A stretch of 64,000 nt of DNA from Zygaena filipendulae (taxonomy: Eukaryota; Arthropoda; Insecta; Lepidoptera; Zygaenidae): contig OU015655.1 of the NCBI GenBank assembly GCA_907165275.2, positions 10,242,501 to 10,306,500 of the forward strand. Reading direction: 5' to 3'. Position 1 is the first letter of the stretch, and each line of letters opens with the position of its first letter. Of the stretch, positions 9,636-21,642 are shown in pieces. Below the pieces are notes generated by a model. The model did not search any database, was not told where the DNA came from, and saw nothing but the letters and a program-made list of their open reading frames with translations. Made by a program: the position numbers and the translations under genes.

Positions 9636-11089
9636 ATGCCTTCCACGCATCTCAATCTCCGCGAAGACGATGTTGTTCGCCTAGCTCTAGAATTCCTCCA
9701 TAACCGAGACCTCCACATCACACAACTGTCGCTTGAGCGTGAAACGGGGGTCATCAATGGTAATTTCGCGGACGACGTACTATTCCTTCGTCAACTCATA
9801 CTCGATGGACAGTGGGATGACGTTCTCGAGTTCATTCAACCTCTCAGTGCACTCAAAGCGTTTGAAGCAGACAAATTCAATTATGCTATACTCAGACACA
9901 AATACATAGAACTGTTATGCATAAGATCTGAAATAAAAGCATACAATAACGTAGAGAATATTGTGGACGAAGTAGTTAAGGTGCTTAGTGATTTAGAAAA
10001 GTTAGCTCCGTCTAAAGAGGAATACTCAAATCTATGTTTATTGCTCACTTTACCGAGCATCACGGACCATGCGCAATTCAAGAAGTGGAATCCGAGCAAC
10101 GCACGTGTCCAATGTTTTCGGGAGGTGTATCCATTGGTGGAACAATTCTTGCCATGCGACAAAAAATCCATCGGTGCTGTATCGAAATGTGCAAAAAACG
10201 ATCGGTTAATGCAATTACTCATAAAAGGCATACTGTACGAGTCATGCGTGAATTATTGCCAAGCGAAGGCGACGGGGTCTAAGGAGGCGCAAACCAATGA
10301 GGTTAATTTCTCGAGGTTACTGGACGGGTCCGGTTTCGACGAATCCGATTTGAGTTTGCTGTCATGGCTGCAGTCTATACCAGCCGAGACTTTCAGCGTA
10401 CCGTTTGAACAGAGAATGTTGAACGTCGACGTGGAGAAACTAGAGCGTCCGTCGTTACACACTTCGTGGACGGAACACATGCTTGTGACGCCCATCAAGC
10501 CGCGTACGTTCCCGCACCTGGCGATGCCGTTCCGAAGGCCGCGCTCCGCTGCCGATGCCATGACCAGATCCTTGAGGCCGCTTCCTGACGGAGCTCCCCG
10601 CCACCCGGCCGTGATGGCGCTATCTTCCATAGACTACGGTCCATCGTCGTCGTGTTTCGCCGGTTTCCATTTAACCGGTATCAAAGGTAGCAGGCTAATG
10701 AACACGTCCGTGGATAGATTGTTCGATAACAAAAACGTGGAAAGTATATTCGAGGATTTGGGCGATACTTTGAAACCTATCCAGGAGCAGTTGAAGCCTA
10801 TCGGTGAAACGTCGAAGGTTAACGAAGCCAGCAGTATCGCTGCGTCGAATGCCACGACGCCGGAGCACAGGGGTCAGGATTCAGCGTCGACGTCTGTATC
10901 GACAACAGCGGTGTCCACTAAACGTTCGTCACTGGCCGACGGGACGCCGCCGCAAACGCAAACGACAATGGTGCCCGGCGCCGATGGAGACTTTAGAAGA
11001 GAGCTCCTCAAAGAATATCAGATACAGAAACAGCGCGAGTGCGACGACTACTTGCGGAATCTTTGCTCGTCCGATTTGAGACAGAAAAC
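9636..11089 (+). CDS. WDR47: WDR47 (nemitin) homologue, coding exon 1: LisH and CTLH domains; gene-level annotation
   Basis: A 1454-bp exon opening MPSTHLNLREDDVVRLALEF. A LisH motif (about residues 9-41; ITQLSLERETGV) and a CTLH domain (about 42-105; FLRQLILDGQWDDVLEFIQP) match WDR47 closely. So do CLLLTLPSITDHAQFKKWNP, GILYESCVNYCQAKATG and SLLSWLQSIPAETFS further on. Residues about 300-350 (PFRRPRSAADAMTRSLRPLP) are also conserved; the rest is Ser/Thr/Pro-rich and ends in a short charged helix (REL..YQIQKQRECDDYLRN). LisH/CTLH modules dimerise. WDR47 is a neuronal microtubule-associated protein that interacts with MAP8 and CAMSAPs and affects central-pair microtubules and axon tracts; that role is transferred from mammals. 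Donor AAAAC|GTGAGT at 11090; phase 2. The stop TGA overlapping the donor is intronic, not the gene's end. Confidence 0.96.
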
Positions 11090-11104
11090 GTGAGTGTTTA
11101 AATA

Positions 11105-11304
11105 TAATATTATATCTACACCAATATTATAATATAATCTAAAGCTCGTAGGGATAATTTCTGGTACTACTGGACCAATTCTAAAAACCCTATCAATGAG
11201 AGAAAGCTATGGTATCACATAAGATACTTTTTGTCTACGAAGGATTCCCGCGGCAATACCGAAATTGACGTGGGTGAGGGGCAGGGGGACCTGCAGCTAT
11301 TTTA
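11105..11304 (-). repeat. Decayed CCGCGG-head repeat in WDR47 intron 1
   Basis: Reverse-oriented beta-type copy: 'atttctggtactactggaccaattct', 'ggattcccgcggcaatacc' and a degenerate gacgtgggtgag...cagct end. It fills most of the 305-bp intron 11090-11394. Confidence 0.65.
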
Positions 11305-11394
11305 ATAATAAACCGTGTAATTAGAATAAATAAACATTATAATTAGAATACACAATATTTATTTATAATTGTGATGTGTATTTTTTTATTTCAG

Positions 11395-11499
11395 TGTCGA
11401 ACAAGCGGGAGCTGATGTATCTTTAAGTCTACAGCGCTCCCCGAAGTTCCCTCAAAGATCTGCTCCCGTCGAAAAGATTGAACAAGACGACCGTCCGAG
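11395..11499 (+). CDS. WDR47: WDR47 homologue, coding exon 2
   Basis: A 105-bp exon between acceptor TTTCAG (ends 11394) and donor GAG|GTATGC (11500). It encodes TVEQAGADVSLSLQRSPKFP then APVEKIEQDDRP, a low-complexity linker with SPK and RSAP motifs. No domain is recognised. In phase 2, out phase 2, which fits exons 1 and 3. Confidence 0.85.
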
Positions 11500-13736
11500 G
11501 TATGCTTATTATTTTTATATATATATATATAGTAATAAGTTATATAACGCCTACTCTTTCGCGAGACTGATTGTAATTTTATAATTCCCAGATATACTTA
11601 CGGTATTAATATGGGTTATGTAATCGAATTTCGAATAATTTAAAACTTGGTTCTTCATATCGCATTAAAAATGTTCATTTTCACGAATATTTATAAGTAT
11701 AATACCTACATATTATACAAAAAGTCAATGAATCGTATTTTTAATTAAGTAATAGACGCAGTTGATAGCGCATATAGGTGATCGTGTAAAGACGTGTTCA
11801 TAATAATTATTAGACTTTTATTGAAGATAATATATCTGAACATAGATAAGCAATAGTGTGTTAACCCACACTGGAAAAAAATCAGTAAATCGTGTTTTAA
11901 AATTATAGCGCCATTTTGTTTCAACATTTTTTATATCAAACATTTTGTTGGTATTTAAACAATGTAATATGTAATATATAATAATATATAATAATATGTA
12001 ATAAGGTATGTAATAAAACATAATTAAAAAAACGTTCTAGACCTTTTAATAAAGCGTTCTGTATTAATAACTTAATTTTCTGGGTTAACATGTTATTGCT
12101 TATCGGCGTCTATCTACACTAATATCATAGGAAAATAAAATTACCCCTTTGAAACACTAGTTTTCTGAATGAATTTATAGAATTTAGGTTCAGTTGTTCC
12201 AAAAATTCACCCCACACGAATAAACTAACATGTTCTATTTATAATATTGGCGTAGACTGGCTTTTCCCCGCGGTTTAGCCTGCATTATTTCCGCAATTAT
12301 CTAGGGGGACTCTATTCTTTCTTATGTAAATGTTATGTGTCAATACAAATAAATACAACTGAAGCTTTTTACTAAATGCATACAAAAGTGTACACGGTAG
12401 TTCATAAAAAAATCAATTTTTTCTCTGTCTTTCTGTCTGTTTGTTCCGGCTAATCTCTGAATCGGCTAAACCGATTTTGACGGAACTTTCACTCGCAGAT
12501 AGCTATTATTATAAGGAGTAACTTAGGCTACTTTTTATCCCGGAATTCCCGCGGGAACTCCGAAATTAACGCGGGTGATACCGCGGGAAACAGCTAGATT
12601 CATCTAAATTCTCTCAGCTTATTCGTGATTTAGTAATAAACATTCCAACTTTTGCACAAATATCTACATACTTTCACATTTATATATGTAATACGTAATA
12701 TCTGTTCGACTGAGATTCCCTCGATGTGATAAAGAATCAAAGATTAACAAGAAAATAAAAATGAAAATATTTTTGTGTAACACTTGTATGTATATTGTAT
12801 GTATGTATATTGTATATGTATATAAATATACAAGAATTGCTCGTAGTTATTACATGATATAAGTAGGATGTGCACGTCCAGCTATATGTACGGTTGACTG
12901 TACAAAAATGCACAATGCACGACGAAATGCAATCACTTTACTGTTACAACTTCACCGGTACAGCGAACATGTAATTTTGCTCCAACCGTCCCGTCTCCAC
13001 TGCGGCGTCCGGTCTTGCGTTTTCTCCAACAAACGAGCCAATAAATTAGATGCAGTATTATGTGTTTTGTGCATTGCGGTTTAATTCCTAGCCATCTTGA
13101 AAAGAGCAATTGAAGAGTTGAATTTTAAGATTATTTTTAGCTGACGGTTAAACAAAGGTTCCATGTTTCCTTGTAGTAGGTTTGTATTTTCGCAATTTTT
13201 TTTTCGATAGGTACTAACAGACAGGTCCCCGGCTTGCGTCGCACTGCAATATTTTTTCTGACACATCGCAATAATATAAAATTATTACTTACGACTTATT
13301 ATTACTTATTACTTACGACTTATAGGAGCAAATATTCCTTTTTTGATACAGATTAGTATAAAATATTAAGTGTTCCACGTGAATTCACCTCCATGGGTTC
13401 ACTTACTATAGTAACAAATATTTATATATAAGCGCAATTTGTTTTTGTGTACTCGCTTTTAGTCCTACATTAAGATATAAGACTACCTACCTATATAATT
13501 ATGCTCATTGCTCATCAATTTTGGTGACGTCATTGTTTTTTTTTCCGGATTTCGTCTCATTTGGTTAGTATGAAGCACGAGCATCCAATGATGCAAGATT
13601 GTACTTCCATCGCCTACACATAGTGATAAAAGGCTTTACAAGTTTTTTGTTTAATAATATCTTAAATTTATGGCGAAATATTCGAAAATAAACAATGGAA
13701 ACAAGTTTAAATATATCTATTTTTCTTTTATTTCAG
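11500..13736 (+). other. WDR47 intron 2
   Basis: A 2237-bp AT-rich intron. It holds an ATATAT run (11515-11532), a decayed CCGCGG-head fragment (about 12245-12310), a reverse copy ending CAGCTAGATT (12420-12597) and TGTATGTATATTG microsatellite-like sequence (12785-12830). The rest shows nothing recognisable; the open frames at 11745-12021 are AT-rich chance frames. Confidence 0.65.
12420..12597 (-). repeat. CCGCGG-head repeat
   Basis: 'ctgtctttctgtctgtttgttccggctaatctctgaatcggc', then TTTTTATCCCGGAATTCCCGCGGGAACTCC and a CGCGGGTGATACCGCGGGAAACAGCTAG end. Confidence 0.75.
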
Positions 13737-13782
13737 ACCAAACAGCTTCAACGAACCGTCGGAATTGAACGAAGCCACAAAA
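13737..13782 (+). CDS. WDR47: WDR47 homologue, coding exon 3
   Basis: A 46-bp exon, acceptor TTTCAG (ends 13736), donor AAA|GTAAGA (13783). It encodes RPNSFNEPSELNEATK with the first codon split across the junction. It leaves in phase 0. Exons 1-3 together give 535 residues. A phase-0 end means it can splice in frame both to the ATG of the 27662 exon (if an acceptor is used there) and directly to the WD40 exon at 48477. Confidence 0.82.
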
Positions 13783-13867
13783 GTAAGAAACAAATTTTAT
13801 TTTATTTGTGATTACTTCCGCTCGTATGACAGCTTCTCAAGATCTCACGACAATTTTATATTAAATA

Positions 13868-14030
13868 GATACTAGCTACTGTTCCCCGCGATTTCACCCG
13901 CGTTAATTTCGAAATTCCCGCAGAATTTACTGGATAAAAAGTATGCCTGTATGCCGTTTTCTCTACCCTTGACAATGTGTATACAAAATTTCATAAAAAA
14001 CAAACGTAACAAACAAATACGATTTAACTC
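13868..14030 (+). repeat. CCGCGG-head repeat, alpha tail
   Basis: CTAGCTACTGTTCCCCGCGATTTCACCCGCGTTAATTTCG head, a 'ctacccttgacaatgtgtatacaaaatttcat' middle and an 'aaacaaacgtaacaaacaaata' end. Confidence 0.75.
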
Positions 14031-14130
14031 AAAAACCACTAGACCGATTTCAAAAATTCTTTCACCATTAGAAAGCTACTTTATCCCTCAGTAACATAGG
14101 CTATATTGAATACCAAAACGGTACTTGAAC

Positions 14131-14224
14131 TTTTTTTTCAAACCGTAAACATTTATTTAAACTTTTTGCACAATGTGGTACAAACGGCGGAATTAATGCC
14201 ATTATGGCATTCTCTTTGGTTAAT
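14131..14224 (-). mobile_element. LINE 3'-end fragment
   Basis: On the minus strand: 'aaccaaagagaatgccataatggcattaattccgccgtttg' then 'gcaaaaagtttaaataaatg'. It resembles the 3' end of a common lepidopteran LINE; a second copy with the order kept is at 63169-63250. Confidence 0.55.
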
Positions 14225-15700
14225 ACTTATCTTTGGTTAATAAAAAAACAAATACGAAAACTGCGAACCGTTAAAAACATACTGTCGCAGTAAACTATAC
14301 CTCAATAGGTACGTAATTTTAACGAAACCGTCGTTGGTTCCTTCGTTCCTACTCGCAGTTTTATCACGCAAAAACGATGGGACGGATTCAAATTAAACTT
14401 GACATTTAGGTGTAGCTTGTGTATTGCGTCATCATGATACTTTTATTGCGGCACATCAAAGAGTTCTCGTGGGAAACGCGAGTGATGCCGCAGTTAAAAG
14501 TTATAGCTGTCTGTGTGTAGGTAATCGATTTAATGATTTATATGCTTTCTTTTTTTAACGACCACGGTTTGCCGTAGTGGTCTTTAAGCTGCTTTCCAAT
14601 CAATGGGTCATTCCCAGTTGTCACCGCTTCGAATGTCCCCGGCAGTGACAAATGAGAAATGATGAGCACAACTGGGAATGTATTCAATCAAACGGTCCTA
14701 AAACTTGGAGACATTTAACGCTGAAATTTTACTCCAGCTACCGAAGTTTCTGATCAATTTTATTTATCATTAGAAATTTTGTTTGAAATTATTTATATTA
14801 TTGCAATGTTGCATAATATCACAGAGAAAAAAATAATAAATTGTTGTTATAAATATTATTCTATTTTCGAACATGAAAAAGAAGACGATTCTGTATTCTG
14901 CTTCTTTTATTCAAAAACATAGCGTCATCTAGCGATAAACTAACGAATCGGTAAGGTTTCTACTTTATGGCGTATTGTTGTCGGATTATGAGAGCAAGCA
15001 GTTCAGTGGCTGTAGAGTTGCTACGCTACTCGCTAGAGGAATGAAGCTTAGTGAAAACAACACAAAGTGCCGCTACTCTCTAAAGAATTGTATTCTCAAA
15101 TCTTTTTTTTTTCATTTTCATTCTCATTTTTTCATACCTACTAGGTACTTCTGAGGTATTACTATAGTGTAATAAAAAAAAATTGATTCACAATCGCCAT
15201 GAGTATTAGCTTCCTGAAAACAAAACACCTAGGTACTTATAATTTATCATGAGTTTTGGTTTTAAGCTTTTTGCAGTATTTCTATATGATTTTCTTTATG
15301 CAATGAGTAAAAGAGAATCAAAATTATTTAATAAAGAAAGTTTCAGGACAGGCAATGAATGCTAAGCTAAATTATTATTGCGAGTTTTCGAGAAAGCTCT
15401 GATTCCGCAGTTAAGTTAAGCGCGCTTTAAAAAATAGCACGCTTTCCAGTGTATATTTTATAAACAACTTCAGTGCACGGACTCACTTCAGTTTAATTTT
15501 GTGCACGGTATAAAAAAAAACTAGGCCAGGGTGCCCTCGGCTTAAACTTACTAAGTGGACCAGTGTCTACGTAATTCTAGTATAACTAAGTTTCATACTT
15601 GCCGACCGTACGACTCTTTTGAGATACGTTTTTTGTCTTGCTGTCATTTATACATCAGAAAATTGACATCGGTAACGAAGCGGGTTTGAAATATTAGGTA

Positions 15701-16002
15701 CTAGCTGTGCCCCGCGGTTTCACCCGCGCGAAAGGTTTTTATACAACAACTTTTTTTCTCGACATCCAATTTCAATGAAACAAATGTATATGTAGCTAAG
15801 CTTAATCTACCTGTGAAAACCGCATGACAATCTGTTCAGTAGATTTGGAGATTATCGCGAACAGACAGACAGACAGACAGAAAATAATTTTAAAAACTTT
15901 TTTTTTGTGCTTGGTTACTCTTCTTTTATCACCCCTCTCAATTTTAAATAAAAATATTCAATGTACAGAATCGCGAATTCTACTCTTTTATTATAGTATA
16001 GA
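15701..16002 (+). repeat. CCGCGG-head repeat, delta tail (CAGA-containing)
   Basis: CTAGCTGTGCCCCGCGGTTTCACCCGCGCG, 'ccaatttcaatgaaacaaa', 'gtgaaaaccgcatgacaatctgttcagtag', 'cgaacagacagacagacagacaga', 'gcttggttactcttcttttatcacc', and an end 'attctactcttttattatagtatagat'. Copies at 31528-31832 (reverse) and 56913-57200 have the same order. Confidence 0.85.
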
Positions 16003-16295
16003 TTGCTGTATTTCGATGCGTTTCTCAATCCCGGGAATTTTCGATCCGATACTGGCACAGAATCGAGAATTCTGAAAAATTCTGAAAAAAAAAAAATTGA
16101 CCCAACGTACCTAATATAAATTTTGGAGAGTTGAAAGGTTCAAATAAGCTTCCAAGCTTAGGTTTTATTTATTTATTTCTATAAATAGGTGCTAAAAGGG
16201 GTAAATCTTGAACTGAAGGGTTAACATTTTACCGTACCTTTCAGTTCCAGGTCTTAAAAACCACATAAAATCGTGTCTGCGTCGTCATGATGTTA

Positions 16296-16308
16296 AGGTC
16301 AAAGGTCA
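16296..16308. promoter_or_regulatory. Perfect DR1 nuclear-receptor half-site pair
   Basis: AGGTCA a AGGTCA: two consensus half-sites in direct repeat with one-base spacing. This is the classical target type of HNF4 and RXR/USP heterodimers. It lies deep in WDR47 intron 3, in a region that may be repeat-derived, so function is uncertain. Confidence 0.35.
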
Positions 16309-16529
16309 CAAACTCTTTTGGTTTTGCAAACCTCGTGTTATAAAAAAGTCGTAGAAATATTTTGATCTCAGGCTATATTTTATACAATCAACCGTTCTTG
16401 ACACAAAGTGAAAAAAGTGGGGAGCCCTTAGTCGTCTTTTACAGAACGGTACTCCCATATAAACTTCCACCCTCTTTTATCACTAACAACAAGTTTAAAT
16501 TATTCAGTAAGCAAGATTGCGTTTAGAAG

Positions 16530-16597
16530 TTTGACTGAGACGTCTCAATACAACAGTAGTATTGATGTTTGACTGAGACGTCTCAATACAACAGTAG
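16530..16597. repeat. Direct duplication of 30 bp around a TGAGACGTCTCA palindrome
   Basis: TTTGACTGAGACGTCTCAAT plus ACAACAGTAG occurs at 16530-16559 and again at 16568-16597, period 38. Each copy contains the 12-bp palindrome TGAGACGTCTCA. Confidence 0.85.
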
Positions 16598-17104
16598 TGT
16601 AAACTGTAAAGGCTCTACATGAGATCTGATAACTTTTTGACAGTGCGAGTCTTATGTTCTCGTCTTGGCAACATTTTACATGAAAATGTATTTGGTGGGA
16701 TTTAATTTAGTTTTGTAAATTGTTTGTGACAAAAGCGAAAAAAGTGAAAAAGTTCTTTATTATTATTTTATTAATTTTTTTTATTATTTATCATAAAAAG
16801 TCGCTATCTCAATTGTCAGACGTCTAGCGTCAAAATTGCGGAAGTCTCATACAAACTTCCATCCCGTAGTTTAAGGGGCTAGGGTATAAGAGTTACAAGT
16901 TAATTTTTTTGTTGTTCGTGTACTAATACTAGCTTACATACCAAATTTCAACTTTCTAAGACATAAGAAAATACCCTAAGAATTTTGATGATCATCAGTG
17001 ACGAAATCAGAGTTTTATTAGATAGGTACCTATAAATGTATTCTAAAGTATAAATAAATTAAAAATTCCGCTATTGACAACATATCCCGAGTATTTTGTT
17101 TATC

Positions 17105-17327
17105 CTACTAATATTATAAACGCGAAAGTTTGTAAGTATGTATGTATGGATGGATGGATGGATGTTTGTTACTCGTTCACGCAAAACGGCAAAAACTAAT
17201 GAACGGATTTAAATGAAACTTTACAATAATATAGCTTATACATCAGATCACATAGGGTACTTTTTATCCCGGAATTCCCGCGGGAACTCTGAAATTAACG
17301 CCGGTGAAACCGCGGGGCACAACTAGT
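17105..17327 (-). repeat. CCGCGG-head repeat, alpha tail (full length)
   Basis: It opens CTACTAATATTATAAACGCG, has a GTATGTATGGATGGATGGATGG tetranucleotide stretch, and ends CCCGGAATTCCCGCGGGAACTC ... GTGAAACCGCGGGGCACAACTAG. Confidence 0.85.
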
Positions 17328-17779
17328 CTGGCATAATCCAAACCCAGGGTATAAGGATTCAAAACAACGACGAAGAGAGAAAAGGTAGGCTTCCGCTTCG
17401 TTTGGCTTGTCTTAGCGGGGGCATTACCGTGCCCCCAAATCATTTCACGCGAGTTTACAGTGAAAAACCATTTCATTAACTAGACAGGTATCAACTTAGC
17501 AACTCAACTAAAGATAATTATAGCGGAAAGTTATGCACCCAGTTTATTTTTAATTCGTTGTTTTCTACATAGGTACTCTTATGTTAGGTATCTGTCCATT
17601 TTCTTGATTTATCTACATATGTCTGTATTGATTGCGAATAATTATGTTTCTCGCTTTAGTAAATATATAATGTAGTTTTAAAGGTGTCACTCCCACACTT
17701 GGTTTACTGAGCATACCTACTTGTACCAAAGAATAGAGATAATATAAAGAAGCGACACTCTCCGCCTCCTTAAAATCAA

Positions 17780-18055
17780 AATTCTAATTAGTCCGTCAGT
17801 TAGAAAATAAAAAAACAATAGACACGTATTTTTTGCTTTTTTAATTAAATTAAAATATACAGAGATAAAGCGCATTAAAGTTTAGAGTGAGGGGCTCGTG
17901 ACCTCACTAACCGCCATACAAACTGTCAGAATAGTGACGTCACGCGAAATTTCAACTCAATATATCGCCGTTATTTTTTGATTACGTAAAAAAAAAAATA
18001 CGTGTCCAATATTTTTTAATAATCTATTTTTTAATAATCTACAAGACGGACTAAA
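17780..18055 (-). mobile_element. CRE-site MITE family, copy A
   Basis: The ends are imperfect inverted repeats: 'ttagtccgtcagttagaaaataa...gacacgtattttttgc' at the left and 'aaatacgtgtccaatattttt...aatctacaagacggacta' at the right. The middle carries TGACCTCA (17899-17906) and TGACGTCA (17935-17942). No coding capacity. Confidence 0.8.
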
Positions 18056-19148
18056 AAATAAAAATTAGTCCACATGCCCATTGCATGCCTCCTCTACCCT
18101 CGAATGCTACCTAGGTTACGACCGAGGAAAGTTTGACACATGTAGAATCTACATATTATGACAATTGTCACTGACAGCTATCTGTCAACTGCCAGCTCGC
18201 TGTTAACTCTACGATACGCACACGCGCACAACACGTGCACGTACAAGCCAGCTGTCTTTACTTATGGGAAAGTACATGAATCAGTTCATTTGTATGGAGT
18301 GTCACCGGGCTGCTTTTACTGAGAAAATATTTTTTCAAAACGAATAATATAATTTTAAAAGTTTTTATTTAACTTCCAATGTTTTTCTTTGTGATTTGTT
18401 CTGGTCAAATCTTGCAAGCTGATTCAGAAACACTTGCTTTTATCCAACGGAGTTGGACTATTACATGTTGTTTCAATTCCGATAACAAAGCATTTTTATG
18501 GTATATAAGCATGACATGAATCGATATCCAGGATTAGCTCCAGATAATTACGATCAATAGCACAGACACGAAATTTGTGTGCACATTTTATTATATCTAT
18601 CACGGAGAGAAATCAATCAGACCGAAGACATATCGATCGCCCTTCGTTGCCCGAAGGATATGTTGGCGACACAATATCAGTGACTAGCAGGCACAGTGAC
18701 CGACCACGCAGCGCACGGTGTCAATAATGTGCGAACTACGGGAGAGTATACTCACCAAATATGGTGCCCAACCGAACACTGGTATCAGAAATACTGTTGA
18801 CCAATCTTCGAGAAACTTTTCAGTCGCGAACTTTACCAAACAAGCCTCTATTTTTCTCTCAGGGTATGATTTTAAGTTTCACCATGACGTGATTGCTGCT
18901 TGCAGGATTGGGTCCTGACTAGGGAATTCATCAATGAATTAATCATATAGCAAAGACAAGTGATATTGTATACGTATTCAATTATGATAATCCATTATGA
19001 CGTCACCATGACATGGCTCCTACACTTAAAGTTGGCTCCTAATGAGGGATCACCTCCACTCCACGGTGAACACCAGTCATGAAATTTTGTGTACGATTTT
19101 AAAAGCTTGTTTTTAAAAATGTGCTTTAATAATGAAACTTATTACTTC

Positions 19149-19348
19149 TTACTAATATTATAAACGCAAGTTTGTATGTATAGATGGATGTTTAATACTG
19201 TTTCACGCAAAAACTACTAAATGGATTTTAATGAAACTTTACAATAATATAGCTTATATATCACAATAACTCATAGGGTACTTTTTATGCCGTAATTCCC
19301 GCGGGATCTTCGAAATTTACGCGGGTGAAACCGCAGGTAACAGCTAGT
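19149..19348 (-). repeat. CCGCGG-head repeat, alpha tail
   Basis: ACTAATATTATAAACGCAAG start, 'taatgaaactttacaataatatagcttatatatca' middle shared with the 17105 copy, CCGCGGGATC box and a GTGAAACCGCAGGTAACAGCTAG end. Confidence 0.8.
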
Positions 19349-19915
19349 TGTTCTATAAATGGCTATCTTTCGACTTGTTTATTCAGCTTTTACTAAAGAC
19401 CACGCTTTTTCAAAACAGTATAGTGTTTGGCTGTAACGTTTTCAGTTTGCAAAAATCTTTCAAGGATCCTTCGAGGATTTGATGACTAGTATTTACTTAT
19501 TTATCAAAATAGTATCTAACACAGTATTATTACATTACATAGTATTATTATTATTTATTTCATTTAATTTTATTAATTTTATTGTTATTTAGTTAGTCTA
19601 TTGCAAAAAAGACGTAAATTTTTAATGTAAATAATATTTCAACTAAAATTAATAAACCGAGAACATAAATGATTCAAGCTTAGTCGTATATCGTCTTTAG
19701 CTACCTCTGTTAAAAAAAAGATAAGTAGATCGACCCACACATAAAAATACACCATGGTGGTGATTCTATCAGTTACTCTCAATACCTAAAATGGACCAAA
19801 AATCGGCGCAGAAATTTTTAAAATAGGCTATACCTGAAAATAGTTTATTCAGAACCACTAATTGGATCGATTGCAACAGTTTTTAAACCATAAATCAATG
19901 AATGAAAATTCATAT

Positions 19916-20100
19916 TAGCTGTTCCCAGCTTCACTTGCAGTAATTTTGGAGTTTCTGCGGGAATTCCGGGATAAAAATTACCCTATGGCCTTCTCTGTAC
20001 CCCTGACAACGTGTAAACAAAATTGCGTGATGATCGTTTGAGCCGTTAAGGCGTGAAAGCGTAACAAACAAACAAACTCCCTTCGCATTTATAATATCAG
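19916..20100 (+). repeat. CCGCGG-head repeat, alpha tail
   Basis: TAGCTGTTCCCAGC head, GGAGTTTCTGCGGGAATTCCGGG box, 'ttctctgtacccctgacaacgtgtaaacaaaatt', 'gatcgtttgagccgttaaggcgtgaaagcgtaacaaac' and an 'ttcgcatttataatatcag' end. Confidence 0.82.
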
Positions 20101-20784
20101 TCAGAGTAATAATATAAATGTATTAAGGATTACACACCGCAAGTTACAAACAAATAGAGCTACATACCTAATAAAACACAAACATTTTAAAATAAAAAAA
20201 TTGAAAATTTATTTTACTGAAATCACCTTCGACTTCGAGATATTTTGGTTTGATTTAGCTATGAGAGTTACAGACGGAATCGCCCACAGTTTGTTAGTAT
20301 TTTGTTTTTATATGGCTTGTAATTCCATAAAGAAACACAACAGTATCGTATGACAGAGAGCTTTTTTCACGCCCTCACGCAAATTTGTCTTTGTCTGGGA
20401 AAGGATACCAATTTTTTTTTATAAAATAATAACACAGTATGTCCTTCATTAGCACGTTTAGATTTAGAAACGATCTACGACGGGGCTATAAAACTGGCCA
20501 AGTTATAGCGGAATTATAATGAACAACAAACGATCAATCGCATAGTGAAAGAATCGACACGTCCTGCATTATTACGCCATCTCAAAGTTTCGCTTATTAG
20601 GATCGAATTCTGGGAAATAACGTCAAATTTGAAACAAACTGTGAGGTTTAATTTTTGACAGAATGCTATTTATTTTTTAATTCATTCATAAAAAATTAGT
20701 AATTGATTGAAAGAGAGCCTTCCGATGTTTTCACATTACTTCCCTGAATTGAATTCTTGTAAGACTACATATAATATTATGTTG

Positions 20785-20855
20785 TGGTGCAATAACCGCC
20801 GGTGTCTTAGTTCAAATTCAACGGGTTCGATTCCCGGTTAGGAAAATTGTTTTTT
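20785..20855 (+). repeat. tRNA-derived SINE fragment
   Basis: 'caacgggttcgattcccggttagg' contains a perfect Pol III B box (GGTTCGATTCC). There is no convincing A box and no foldable acceptor stem upstream, so it is a decayed SINE head rather than a tRNA gene. Confidence 0.5.
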
Positions 20856-21360
20856 TAATTTTGTTACAACAAATTATAGCTTTAATCAAAATCGATTTCG
20901 CGACACCTTTGAATATTATAGTTTTGGATTTGGCCATCCACACCCACCTGAGAAATTCACCCAAATAGATTGTAGCTACTTACGAGTACCATTCACAGAT
21001 CACCCTGTATCATTTATACTATTATAATTTATTAAGCAAGAAAGACCCGTCTGTTTGCGTCTATACGTTCGTAAGCTAGTCTGGTAGAGATATAGATATA
21101 ACAAATAAGAATCGGCGAATTTTCGCCGGCTCAAATATCATCAGGCATCGGGTTACGAAACGTTTTAGATGTTGCTTGGTGTAACGCTGATGGTTCAAGG
21201 TCTTGTGTCCTATTTGAACCTTGAAAAGTTTCTCGATAGATCCATTATCCTAAACACATGTTGGTTTCAGTGGAATTGTTTTGTATTTAATGTATTTTGG
21301 AAAATTTATGTAATGTCATTACATTAAAATAAATTTTCAAAATTTTATGATTAATGTAAT

Positions 21361-21642
21361 CGGCTGATTAATTTCTTTTTAATCCATCGTGTAGATTATT
21401 AAGAAATATTGAACACGTATTTTTTTTTACGTAATCAAAAAATTACGGGGATATACATTGAATCGTCGCGTGACGTCGCAACCCGTTGCAGTATAATGAC
21501 GTCACAAGTTCCCCACCCTAAACTTTAATGCGCATTGTCTTTGTTCATTTTCCTTAAATGAAAAAGCAAAAAAAAGTGTCTATATTATTTTTTTATTATC
21601 TAACTGACGGACTAATTAGAATTTTGATTTTCATACCCCGGA
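21361..21642 (+). mobile_element. CRE-site MITE family, copy B
   Basis: Left end 'ttttaatccatcgtgtagattattaagaaatattgaacacgtattt', right end 'gtgtctatattatttttttattatctaactgacggactaa'. It carries TGACGTCG (21471-21478) and TGACGTCA (21497-21504), followed by the family's 'ccccaccctaaactttaatgcgca'. Confidence 0.82.

Noticed and set aside
10253..10630. Antisense open frame of 125 codons within WDR47 exon 1
   Set aside because: A shadow of the strongly conserved sense coding sequence; no family resemblance and no splice or promoter signals.
11041..11093. TGA at 11091 as the natural stop of a 485-residue protein
   Set aside because: The TGA overlaps a consensus donor (C|GTGAGT), and the following exons splice in frame; WDR47 family proteins have a C-terminal propeller.
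20785..20855. Possible tRNA gene
   Set aside because: Only the B box and T-arm are recognisable; no D-arm or acceptor stem.
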